From positions 1-15,431 of the forward strand of contig SWBL01000619.1 of the NCBI GenBank assembly GCA_024195585.1: DNA of 15,431 nt. The letters run 5' to 3'. The DNA is from Aureobasidium sp. EXF-3400. Its lineage: Eukaryota > Ascomycota > Dothideomycetes > Dothideales > Saccotheciaceae. Position numbers and translations under genes: made by a program. Under the pieces are notes generated by a model. It was given only the letters and a program-made list of their open reading frames with translations. It had not been told where the DNA came from and did no database searches. Numbering within the stretch: position 1 is the stretch's first letter; every line of letters starts with the position of its first letter. Shown here piece after piece: positions 1-9,280 of this stretch.

Positions 1-1190
1 TCCGAGCTCAATCCTTCTACTGAATTTTCTACTGTCTATCCAGACTGTCGACCTTGAGCGAATTGCGAGCAATTCCATTCGCTAAAGATCCGCGACGAAG
101 CAGCGCTTGTGCTTTACTTGCAGCGTGGATGCGCCAAAACATCCGCAGTAAGCCGAGTGAATTGAGTGGGGCAAGATTGGCCTAACTGAGTTTGAGATGC
201 TTCAGCTGGACGGCCAAGCCCAGATCTGACGAGTACAGATAGTCTGAGTTCAAGGTTCCTCAAGCGCAGAGGCATGCCAAAGAAGTGGTCACGTATTTCT
301 TTTACCAATGCTGTTCTGAGGTGTCGGGTCGTTATACCTGTAGATGTTTAGGCTGCACTGGTCGTAAACAACAAACAGAAGTGGGCTGTTGGTAGCGTTA
401 CTGTTGATCCAACAAGTCCGGTGGCTAGTACTAATTTGCAAGGTTTGTTGGTCTGTTTTGCACACGGATCTGGAGTCAGGGATTAATCTAGGCATTTTTC
501 CTTTGCTCGTCGGTCGCGGTTAAGCTTATGCTGAGCCAATTGCTTGTATGCATACTATCTAAGCGACGCTGCTTTTCTGTTATTCTTTCCATGTCTCTCT
601 TTTCCCCTGCTCCGAGTCAGGGCTGCTCTTAAAGCTCGTTTAAGTGGTCGAGGTAGGTTGTGGTCCGTTTCAGAGCCGCTTGAGCGTGGACTGGCAAGGA
701 GCTAGCGTCCAAAGGCAGGCCATCGTTCCGAAGCCTGGTAGTAATGTCGAGGTGCCTCTAGGGACTGTAGCGTACAGTCGCCAGTCGTTTTTTGAGCCCA
801 CAGGCAAAATCTTGACGAGTAGATTAGACCGGCTGATCTGCAAGGACTGGAAGCCGGCTGTCATTACGATAATTCTCTGCTTGTCCGTCTTGCAGTCATG
901 TCTCTGATGAGCCAGGGCTGCTGATGGAACTCGGGTGGGAGGGTCCTACGCTTCGTGCGTGCGGTTGTCATTCTTACTGACTTTGCTAACCCATCTATTG
1001 CTACTTGTCTCTGGCTGACAAGTGTTCGTTTGTTGTTACGATAAGCTAAATGGCAGCGGTTGTTGTTGCCTCTTAGGCACCAGTCCAAATATGAGTACCC
1101 GATTCAATATGGGTCGACATCCCATCAATACACCATGAATCTGAGTCTCGACAAACAAATGTTCTGTTATGCATTCCGCGGCATGGACGA
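1..1190. other. Unrecognised DNA, no supported gene
   Basis: I see no gene that can be supported here. Open frames are short (under 90 codons), overlap each other on both strands and show no known motif or splice structure. The right part (about 860-1190) may hold more of the decayed minus-strand remnant that follows, but I could not align it to anything. Confidence 0.5.
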
Positions 1191-1643
1191 CTAATTGATA
1201 CTGCCAATAAATTGAAAAATGGCGTTGGTCTGTCTCTTCCTTGATGCGGGCCATATCCAAGGCTTAGAGGTTTGCGATAACGATAGAGCAGCCATTCCGT
1301 CTAGCATCAAGAATGCTTTCGTCAACTGAGCACTCTGCACTTCGTCGGATAGTATTCCCCCAAGTTCAGAAAAAAGTGTCTGGTTTAGTCCTTTGCCATA
1401 GTGTCTCTGACCCTTACAGAAGAGGCTCCTTTGCAGGCTCCGGCAGGTAAGTGAGCGGTGCCACTGTGGTAGAGGGTGACCACCCAAATACCTGGTCCAT
1501 CTCATCATCTCCAACCAGGGAGAAGCATTGACTCTAGTATGGCCTTGGTCACCAATCTTTTGGCAAGATAAGTGGTATGCCTCATCCATTAAATGAAGCG
1601 TAGACAGGACATGTAAGGCAATTGTTTCTTTTTCAGATTCCAA
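1191..1643 (-). pseudogene. Decayed fragment resembling fungal DUF3505-type protein
   Basis: This is a minus-strand open stretch of 150 codons with no good ATG context. It contains the motif SPWLEMMRWTRYLGG at about residues 41-55. From memory, this resembles the SPWLExxxW..YL motif of fungal DUF3505-type proteins (orsellinic-acid-cluster-like and telomere/transposon-associated families). Straight after the motif the likeness moves to another frame: positions 1479 to 1414 on the minus strand read VAPLTYLPEPAKEPLL and then meet a TAA. That hydrophobic/Pro-rich run is what I would expect next in the family, so a frameshift plus a nonsense change is the simplest reading. The remaining C-terminal part (ELGGILSDEV and onward) I cannot place. 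This is a degraded gene copy, not a working one; the family assignment is weak. Confidence 0.3.
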
Positions 1644-2757
1644 AGCTTTAGCTTGTTAGCGAGGATTATTTTGTTCAAGACCTAGCAGGTGAGTTATTGT
1701 GTGATTCACCATGAGAATTCGTCTCTGAAAAGCTTGTCGAAAGAAGGTCTGGCAGCAAAAACAACTTTTCTATGGGACAATCCAAGTCTGAGCTGCTCTT
1801 TCACGCACGTCACCATCTCTCTTGTTTGGATTCTCCCACTCGTGAACAGATTTGCAATGCTCTTGTACTCCAGCTACCGCCCTACATATGTAATCACAAT
1901 GCTGATCGAAGCCATCATGAGCGTATCGTGATATGTTTCTAGGCACTTGATCGATTCTGCATCTGAATCTGAATCTGAATCCACAACGTCCTTGGCAGAT
2001 CAGGCGACAGAGTCTGAATCTGTTCAACTAATCTACCGCTCATAGGTTGATGTTGAGCTTACAAGTGATCTTTGACATATTGTAAATTGATTGCAAGACC
2101 GACATGATCCTCAAGTCATGATTTCTTATTGTGATCGGTGAGTCAGATAAGCATCGTATTGAGGTAAATGGCATATTGGAAGAGGGTGAGCGGCTTCGAA
2201 ATAATATGCTCGTTTGCAGGAGTTTGAACGCGGGCGTCTACGAAGAATAACTTAAGGCGAGCGAGTGGACGTTGAGAACTCACCTATAGGATGCCCTCAA
2301 AGCTACAACACTCGTGTAATGCCGGACGGACTACGCTGGACTCCGTGCTATCCTCTGCCATATGAGAGTGTCAGACACGACACATTGAGATTGCGGGACT
2401 GCGAAAGAGACAATGGAGCATGTGAGATATGAGTATCCGTCACTGAGATGAGGACGTCAACAAGGTAGCCCAACTAGTTGCTGCTGTTAGGTCATCCCTA
2501 TGAGTCGTTATACAGTCAGAGCGATTCACGTGCTAGGTCAGGAATGATAACTCAGGAGACTGTCGGCCGGAATGAGGCATACGACGAAGTCGCGATGGAG
2601 TCAAAGGAGACGGCTTATGAGTTGGCTGCGTCGACATCGTGGCCTGATCATTCGAGTGGATGAATAAATAAATTATCTGCGTAGAACTTGTCGAATACTA
2701 AAGTCTCCATCGTTCGTGAGCTTTTTGGCAGAGAGAGAACGTGATGCCGATTGAGCT
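1644..2757. other. Unrecognised DNA with a short (CTGAAT)n run
   Basis: No gene can be supported. A short direct repeat of TCTGAA (about 3.2 copies) lies at 1962-1980, with one more TCTGAATCTG nearby at about 2010. The longest plus-strand ATG frame (2478-2663, 61 codons) has no recognisable motif. The last part, up to 2757, would be the 3' untranslated region of the kinase gene. Confidence 0.45.
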
Positions 2758-3681
2758 TCAATCACAATTCAACCGAGAGATTCCTCCACTTTCGATTAAT
2801 TTCTCGCATTCGATCTTTCGTGTACTCTTGTTCTTCCCCCTGACTTCGTTCAAGAGATCTTTCACCTGGTGGTACTCTCCATGCCAGCATTTTCGTATGA
2901 TGTTATCCTCAATGGATTCGCTCAAAGGTGGAAAACTTTTCCTTTGGAGTTTGTCATTCAGGCTGACAAAGTGATCGTCGCCCCACCAATCCATCTCGTA
3001 GGGTTCGTAACCACGAAGCAGGCTGTAGAAGACAGAGCCAATAGCGAAGATCTCTGTGCGTGCGCCTGCTTTGCCGTAGGTGCCTGCACCCTCGCCTTCC
3101 GATCTGTTCAGAAGCCGACCGAATGGCTCGGTCAACACATCGATAACTTCTCCAACTTTCGTACCACGATCGAGATCAGCCAAGACCAGATTACGCCCTG
3201 CGTCGAGAAGCATATTGCCCGGACGAATGTCGTTATGAGCCAGCCCAAGTCGTTCGAAGGCGGCGGCGACATCACAGAGTTGTTCCATCCAACGGTCGAT
3301 ATCCTGCGGATTGAGAGTTTGCGTCACCTCCAGAACTATTGCGCGATTCTGCTCATCGCGCTTCTGGTATTGGTTGAGAAGCATTGCAAAATCTCCGCCG
3401 GAGGCAAATTGTAGGAATGTGTAGCCTGGAGTCCGATAGTGGCATTCGATTAGATAGGGGATGCTTTCGAAATTCCCTCCAATCATTTTCTCAATGGTCT
3501 CGAACATGCGCTGCTCGTTGGCATGATCGTTCTGCTCATCGACTCCTTTGCGAGCCACTTTCACGACCATCGTGTCGGTCACTTTATAAACTGTGCCAGT
3601 GGCTCCTCGACCTAAGGGGATCATGCCAGGCATATCAGTCGAGGGTTGAGACGACGTTGCAGAGAGCTTTTGATAATTCAT
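2758..3681 (-). CDS. Protein-kinase-like protein, 307 aa, single exon
   Basis: Intact single-exon frame coding for one eukaryotic-type protein kinase fold. Seen: a glycine loop LGRGATGTV (residues 23-31, GxGxxG at G24, G26, G29), the ATP-anchoring lysine in VVKVA (K41), the catalytic loop HNDIRPGN (H149, D151, N156) and the metal-binding Asp in ADLDRG (D169), where DFG has become DLD. No clear APE motif is present; the helix F region follows as EIFAIGSVFYSLLRG (residues 210-224). Lys, both Asp and Asn are kept, so it may be catalytically active, but the activation segment is atypical. No signal peptide or membrane segment is seen, so a soluble intracellular protein is likely. At 307 residues it is little more than a kinase domain. 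The ATG at 3681 has a purine at -3 and lies just before the glycine loop. Such stand-alone divergent kinases are common in expanded families of filamentous fungi; the substrate is unknown. Confidence 0.85.
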   Translation of the reverse strand: MNYQKLSATSSQPSTDMPGMIPLGRGATGTVYKVTDTMVVKVARKGVDEQNDHANEQRMFETIEKMIGGNFESIPYLIECHYRTPGYTFLQFASGGDFAMLLNQYQKRDEQNRAIVLEVTQTLNPQDIDRWMEQLCDVAAAFERLGLAHNDIRPGNMLLDAGRNLVLADLDRGTKVGEVIDVLTEPFGRLLNRSEGEGAGTYGKAGARTEIFAIGSVFYSLLRGYEPYEMDWWGDDHFVSLNDKLQRKSFPPLSESIEDNIIRKCWHGEYHQVKDLLNEVRGKNKSTRKIECEKLIESGGISRLNCD

Positions 3682-4513
3682 TCCCGTAAACTTTGGACTT
3701 TTGCGGGGCTGGTTTGGTACGTGTAGGGGAAAAGTACAACCTCGAATTCACATTCTACAAGTAAGCTGACCGCCAATTGCGCCAAGTCTGGTGGAACTAC
3801 ATTCGATCCATCGTGCGGAGACAAGCTTGGCATGATTGTGCAGAGAATTTGCCCAGCTTTCGCTTGAAATTGATATGAGCCTCTGGAGTTACAAGCGAGC
3901 CATCCGTGGACTTGACCACCATTTGATAAGAAGAAGTCGGCTTTGACATTTTATATGATGGCGACTAGTGATCTTATCTCATCATCAGATATGCCATATA
4001 AGATTACTGAACCAGTTTTATAGTCTTATCAAATTGAGAACTGTTGAGCCCATAGCAAGATAGCTTTTTTCCAATTTTCTTCAATATTTCGCGAAAATTA
4101 CTTTTTGTTCCTGAGAATATATACATGGCATGTGTTGATGTAGTATACACTAGTATATAGAAGAATGACCCAGTGCGTGTCAAGATAGTACATGATGATG
4201 GCTCGGATCTATGGGTGACCTACTTGTACCCCAGAGGCATATCGTCGAGAGTCTGTGAGGCTGAGAAACAGGCCGGTATCTCTCAGGTGTTTTACGACAT
4301 ATATACCAAACCAGAAAGTCTCGACTGCATGTAAGATCGGACCTTATGAATTGCATAGAATCCTCACGAGAAGGCGGCTTATTCCTAGTACTTTACTTAT
4401 GACAAATCAACACGGACTGGCATCTCCCAATGGTAAGACATCAATCTACTGCCGGAGCAAAATAGATCCCAGAGACCAGATACCACCTCGATCCACCCAT
4501 TGACATCACCGCC
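3682..4513. other. Non-coding, AT-rich intergenic stretch
   Basis: No supported gene. The part next to 3681 should hold the kinase promoter and 5' leader. Positions about 3950-4200 are AT-rich, with runs such as the one around 4060-4150, and look non-coding on both strands. The plus-strand frame at 4255-4503 (82 codons) has no motif and runs up to the 3' end of the next minus-strand gene, so I treat it as chance. Confidence 0.5.
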
Positions 4514-4751
4514 TCAGCCTGTCTTGACCCACTTTCCATCTTTTTCGGTCCATTTCCCGTTAGCCTTGCAGTCGTCGCAAGGGTATTTCTTCTTGGACTC
4601 GCCCAGGTATACTGAGCCAGTTCCAGCTGTCTTGAAAGTTGGGGCGTCCAACTTATGTCCACAGAGGTACTTGACAGGAGCGGTGACTTCTCTGTTTGGT
4701 CTGTCAGTGTATCCGCAGTACAGCACTAGCCATGCACGATTCTTACGGCAT
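4514..4751 (-). CDS. Small 60-aa CxH/CxxC protein, two exons
   Basis: Spliced model: exon 1 is 4747-4751 (ATGCC, 5 nt), the intron is 4692-4746 (55 nt), and exon 2 is 4514-4691. Joined, they give 60 residues starting MPEVTAPVKY and ending at a TGA. The protein has CGH at residues 12-14 and CDDC at 40-43, a CxH-x25-CxxC spacing that could bind one zinc ion. The rest is short, Lys- and Gly-rich and ends GKWTEKDGKWVKTG. Support for the model: the start has A at -3 (AAAACATGCC), the 5' splice site is GTAAGA, a CTGAC branch site lies 12 nt before the AG, and the phase is kept exactly. An unspliced frame extends upstream to 4873 but has no good start context. No signal peptide is seen. I recall similar small uncharacterised proteins in ascomycetes, but their function is not known to me. 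Complete and apparently intact. Confidence 0.72.
4692..4746 (-). other. 55-nt spliceosomal intron in the 60-aa protein gene
   Basis: It starts GTAAGA directly after codon position 2 of the second codon and ends in AAACAG. The CTGAC branch-site match sits 12 nt before the end. Length and signals are typical of filamentous ascomycetes. Splicing joins ATGCC to AGAAGTC and keeps the frame. Confidence 0.72.
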
Positions 4752-6869
4752 GTTTTCTTTGTTTGAGTCGTTCTTAGGGAGGCAAACGGTTCCTTGCGCG
4801 GGATATGGATCTTCTGGAGAATTGATGTATGCTTAGAATGGTTGGATTGGTCGGATGAGAACAAGAGGGGCACTCTCTACGTATATGTATGTATAGATAT
4901 ATTTGCAGCACAACATGCCCCAATTTCGAAGGGCGCTTATCTTGCTGATATAATTGGTGATTTGCATGGCCTTAGTCTTGGAATCATCTGAAACAAAGAG
5001 AAGAGGACAAATATAGTAAGTAGCGTGACGGGATGTTTTACCGACATCTGATAGCGCGCTCCTAGGATATTATAATACGCAATATCCACGCGGGAGGTAA
5101 GCGATTGGTCGAGGTTGAGGATGCGAATAATGTAGACCACGAGTTAGCGTTGCATTAGCGCACTTATGTAGACGTGTTGCGATGATTTTGGCGGCGGCAG
5201 CGTCTTGTTTGACAGGAGTCTGCAGACAGTGGGGCTTTATTACAAACGAGAGGCGTCTAACCGCTTCGCATAATCTATTCCAAGAGGGGCTCGATTTGTT
5301 ATGTTGAGAAATAGCGGGTAACGAAAGTCAGATGTATGCGGCAGCCCCGCCTGTGATCTTCTTGCTAGCTTCCAAGACAGATTGGACGAGCTGAAGCGGT
5401 AGGGCAAGATACACGCAGTAGTGGGATGCGTTTGAATGTGGTAGGTCATATGGAGATATCGGCATGGAACAAGGTTCTCGGAGATTTGTTGTCCTTGTCG
5501 AGTCTTATTAGCGAATTGCGGTACACTAACAGAAAGATACGCTTCTTGTCCACATCCGTTAGCTTCCACCTGCAACACGGATTCCAGGCTGCTATTTGCG
5601 AGCGAAACGTCTTGGCACGTAGTCACGTATCATTCAAGGATGCTGCTACATTGTGCTCATGGGGTGTTAGGCGTAGCATCCGTCTTTGGATCTGACAGTG
5701 ACGACCGAAGCTTTGTCTACATGCGGTACGGTGTGCAAGGGCTTCGTCGAGGCGAAGAGGAACGCTAGAATACTTGCTAGACGTAGGACACCTTTACAAA
5801 AATCTCGGTTTGGACGTAGGAACGACCTTTTTTCTTGGACATTAAGCTCTCGGAGTCTTGGTAAGAGCTACAAGACATATATGTATGGGCTCTACTCACA
5901 AGCATAGTTGGACGAACCTACTACCGAAAAAGGGCTTGAAGTTCGACAACATGATGTCTTAGCTGCTTACAGACGAGACGGAGTAATGGATTGATACAGT
6001 GACACCTTTACGCCATAGAGTGATGGCTCGGGTCATTGATGGGATGATTTCTCAGGCGTAGAGTCATCTGCAGTAGCTATCTGCAGCCATTTCACGGATG
6101 AGGTTCGCATGTATTGATTCCTGTCGGCAACATGCAGCACGAACCTTTCCCTTCCAAGAATTTTCCTTCGGGTAGCGGGACCTGATATACGCAATAGCCG
6201 GACGACAGCGCTCAATTCATGGGATTACGTGTCTTAGGAGGCTGCTTTGTCTGCTGACGTTCGTTCCTTGTTATGTAAGTTATTCGTTGATAGAGACGGC
6301 CATGACTCGGAGACCCAGAGAACATCGGTATACGTAGGGACAGATTGTAAAGTGGAGCGACGCGTTCAATGTTCCTGGCATGGTCGTAAACGGTCTCTAA
6401 ATGGCTTTGCGGCTGTATGCGTGGCGGTCAACTCAAGCAACGCAAATGATAAGGACGACCAGATGAACAGCGATGAACCTTCTATATGGACAGGAGCGAC
6501 CTATTATTCCATTCTCGGGGTTATTGAAGCACGTCTTATACGCTCGAGAATACTGACAAGGAACGTGAACAAGCACGTTCATCGATACCAGATCACGCTC
6601 ATGATTGGAGCATTCACATCTGAGATCTGCTTGTGCGAAGACGAATTCCAAGATCTCGCTGCACCGTCTTACATTATTTCCTGTGCGCCTTTGTAATAGG
6701 TGTTGTACACATCCATCTTTAGTATTGAGGGGCTGGTGGCCTCCTCCATCAGGGCTGTTGCCTATGCTGCGTATATCCTTATCGGCCGATCGCTGTTTAG
6801 AGACGATATTGCTAAGTTATTGGTCGTGTGGTAGTTGGTTCTCCGGCGCTTAGTGTCAGTCAAGTCCCT
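4752..6869. other. Unrecognised DNA, probably intergenic plus LINE 3' UTR
   Basis: Positions 4752-4910 are the upstream region of the 60-residue protein gene. On that strand they hold an ACCAAT box (4846-4851) and a TA-rich stretch at about 4880-4905. Beyond this I find no supported gene. The longest frame (6247-6696, plus, 149 codons) starts without ATG; its first in-frame ATG leaves fewer than 80 codons, and no motif is seen. Another open stretch (5240-5626, minus, 128 codons) is also unrecognised. The part just below 6870 (to perhaps 6650) is likely the 3' UTR of the LINE on the minus strand, by position only. A perfect 7-bp inverted repeat with a 6-nt spacer lies at 6561-6580. Confidence 0.4.
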
Positions 6870-7341
6870 TCATGTCTGCGTTTGTGGTCTGCTTGTCGCC
6901 TTTGCAAATTCAATTGTAGCTTCTACTGCATTCCAATCTGATCTCCATTTGTCCTTCTCGCCATCGACGATCTTGCCTATGGTTCGAATATCCTCCCAGG
7001 GCGTAGGATACGTTGCAGTATCTACTGCCATGTGCTGCTCTCATGCCTTGTCTCTTCTGTCTCCACCTTGGGCAGAGAAGTAAAAACTGCTGTATGGTTT
7101 CCAGTGCTCCACAATCGCAATCATCTGTTTTCGCTACTTTGACCTTATATAGATAGGTTTTCAGTCTGGATATGTTTGTCCTTAGTTGGGCTAAGATGGC
7201 CACGTCTACCCTGTCAAGTGAGTTGTAAAGCTTCTTCGTGTGTTTTCCCGGCGGTGCTTCATCGGTTTTCTGTAGGGATTTTCCAGTCTTGGCTCCGTAG
7301 AACTCCTCTTGCTTGGGCGTGTACTTCGCTGCCTTCCGTCT
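6870..7341 (-). pseudogene. C-terminal end of a Tad1/I-type LINE ORF2
   Basis: Minus-strand remnant of the region after RNase H in a fungal non-LTR retrotransposon ORF2. Seen in order: a KTGKSLQKTDEAPPGKHTKKLY segment, LAQLRTNISRLKTYLYKV, a zinc-knuckle region DDCDCGALETIQQFLLLCPRW, and SYALGGYSN. In the family this knuckle is CxC...H...C; here the expected His is Gln (second Q of IQQF). Just after GGYSN the likeness moves one frame: IVDGEKDKWRSDWNAVEA reads on at about 6980 and the frame ends at the TGA at 6870-6872. The piece is therefore frameshifted and non-functional. The same minus-strand open frame runs upstream to 7725, but that extra part (128 codons) does not look like LINE sequence, which fits a 5'-truncated insertion. 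The sequence differs clearly from the LINE at the right end of the window, so it is another family. Confidence 0.8.
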
Positions 7342-8254
7342 GATATAGATCACCGATATACACACTGCCTCGGTAGGACCTTCTCTTGTAACAAGACGTC
7401 GGAAAATGTGCCGATCCTGTGCCAGGGTCATACTGTCAGCTAAAAGAGGCAGCGATGCCAATTCTGTTATCATGCTGTTGTCTGGACGTATCCGAATTGT
7501 ATATAGAACGACAAGAGCGAGTTCTGGGTCGATACTCGCTATAGTCAGAGTAAGGTGTGCTTGCAACTTCGGTCTGGAGCCCGGGGTAGATGATAAAACC
7601 AAGTTGCTACAACGCAAAACAATAGGTAACATCATGCGAAAATTCAATATTGTTTGTTCTATCATCGCTCCTCCACGAGATCGGAACATCTCCATCCTGT
7701 GAGTGAGATCGGGCCGCTGAATCAACGACTTTGAGTCTGATCCCTAATCGAGATGAACGTCTTTACTCATGTACATCCTGCAACGCACATCCAGCCAACA
7801 CGACAGTATCAAGAGACAACAAAACATGCACCACAGCCAGCGGACAGCGTATAGCCCTAAGCAACATAGTCCAAAGACACCCTGGACAGTGGGACCGACT
7901 GACTCACACTTACAGGAAGCAGAACAGAGGACCATGCAGGCCGGAATGATATCAGCACTAAATTATGCACAATATATGATGGACAAACTCCCTGATTTCG
8001 ACCTCGCCGAGCTTTCATCTATAGGAGACGTCATGAATTTCTCGAACTCCAGATCAAACAAATCGTTGAATTTGGGCATTGCTTCTCCCGACGAGATCAC
8101 TTGAACTGTTCACAGAAGCTTGTACATCAGCTAAGCGGTCGGCAACCTTCCAGATATGTCTAAGCCTGGTTTCGCTCGATTGCCTTTATCTCGGAGAATA
8201 GACATGTGGGCATGGGAAGGCTCTTGTGCTATCTCCAGGGAGAAACGTCACGAG
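7342..8254. other. Unrecognised stretch between two opposed LINE pieces
   Basis: No supported gene. The minus strand is open from 7725 to 7342 (128 codons) and the plus strand has a 111-codon ATG frame at 7769-8104. Neither contains a motif that I know, and codon content is unremarkable. The region could be older host DNA, or endonuclease/RT-linker sequence of a LINE that has drifted past recognition. Confidence 0.4.
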
Positions 8255-9107
8255 CTGAGTCTCGAAGCTAGTCTTGCATCAACAGCGAAAGAAGCTTCAT
8301 CTCTCGCCGAGAGGATTCCAATAGCATGTTGGCCTGTCGTGTACCGAGATCGAAATTCACCGGGGCCGGCGGGAAGACACCGGAAGCAAAAATCGACAAT
8401 ACACGCCATATCATACCTACAGGAATCTATCTTCAACGCATGGAGGGGCAAGAAGACTCTAACTCTTGTTTCGTTTGACGTCAAAGGAGCATACAACAAC
8501 GTCGCAACAGAGCCACTAATACAACGCCTAAGACAGAGAAGAATCCCAGAACCAATAGTCAAATGGGTGCAGGACTTCTGTACCGACAGGAAAGCATGTG
8601 TCATGGTCAATGGGTTTAAATCCAAAGTGATAGATCTACCCCAAGCAGGATTGCCCCAAGGATCACCCCTTGCACCAGTCCTGTTTCTCTTCTTTAACGC
8701 CAACCTAGTACAATTTAAGATCAGGGAGGGCGGATCTATGGCATTCGTGGATGACTACACAGCGTGGGTTGTGGGAGAATCAGCTAAACACAACACGAGA
8801 AGAATGCAGAGAGAGATACTGCCGCAACTAGAGAAATGGGAAAGGGAAAGTGGGGCAGTTTTTGAATCATCAAAAACGGCATTTATCCATTTCAGCAGAA
8901 GTTACTCAACGCTACGAGACAGCGACATGCCCCTACAATTCAAACGAGACACGATAGATCCTAGCTAGTCAGTCAAGATCTTAGGCGTCGTAATGGATCA
9001 GGGACTTCGATACAGGGAGCATGTTGCAGGCAAAGCAGACAAAGCGTTTAAGGCGGCGCTAGCCCTCAAAAGGCTACAAGGCCTAAGACCATCTAGCATG
9101 CGGCAGC
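8255..9107 (+). pseudogene. Reverse transcriptase domain of a Tad1/I-type LINE, truncated
   Basis: Plus-strand LINE ORF2 fragment. Seen: LSLEASL...LAERI at the start, matching the family's RT finger region in rough order; a garbled stretch at about 8315-8390 where a frameshift is likely; then a clean RT core with ISYLQESIFNAWRG, SFDVKGAYNNV (first catalytic Asp), GLPQGSPLAPVLFLFFNANL and FVDDYTAWV (catalytic Asp pair). The frame is broken by TAG at 8966-8968. It continues in the same frame as SVKILGVVMDQGLRYREHV and ends at MRQ, exactly where the hAT terminal repeat begins. RNase H and the C-terminal knuckle are absent. The TAG can come from CAG by a C-to-T change, as RIP would produce. Non-functional. 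RT activity would copy the element's RNA at a nicked target in intact relatives. Confidence 0.88.
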
Positions 9108-9127
9108 CAGAGAAGGTACTGGATAGA
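9108..9127 (+). repeat. hAT left terminal inverted repeat
   Basis: Reads CAGAGAAGGTACTGGATAGA. It pairs with 12074-12093 at 18 of 20 positions; the mismatches are AA here against TT in the other end at positions 6-7. Confidence 0.85.
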
Positions 9128-9226
9128 CCAGACCAGATCCGACCTCGGATCTGGTCTGGTAGATCCTACTGGACCAGATCGCTTGGCAGATCTGGTAGAT
9201 TCAGACCAGTACCAGATCGATCTGGT
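9127..9226. repeat. hAT left subterminal hairpin and palindromes
   Basis: 9127-9141 and 9146-9160 form a perfect 15-bp inverted repeat with a 4-nt loop. 9211-9226 is a perfect 16-bp palindrome, ACCAGATCGATCTGGT. Further CCAGATC and GATCTGG copies lie between. hAT transposases are known to bind repeated subterminal motifs, so these are candidate transposase binding sites. Confidence 0.75.
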
Positions 9227-9280
9227 AGGGACTGGTCACTAGTATAGGGGTCAAGTATTGGTAGGGGAAGTGTAACATTC

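Noticed and set aside
1444..1452. Perfect-looking donor site CAG/GTAAGT on the plus strand
   Set aside because: It falls inside the minus-strand remnant where the other strand reads protein-like, and no plus-strand exon leads into it.
2869..3414. Plus-strand frame of 181 codons
   Set aside because: It lies fully antisense to the kinase gene, whose motifs decide the strand; no motif of its own.
4514..4873. Unspliced 119-codon reading of the small gene
   Set aside because: The upstream half has no protein-like features, and the intron with donor, branch site and acceptor plus the ATG at 4751 explains the region better.
6247..6696. 149-codon plus-strand frame
   Set aside because: It starts at TTG, its first in-frame ATG leaves under 80 codons, and no motif, splice signal or family likeness is seen.
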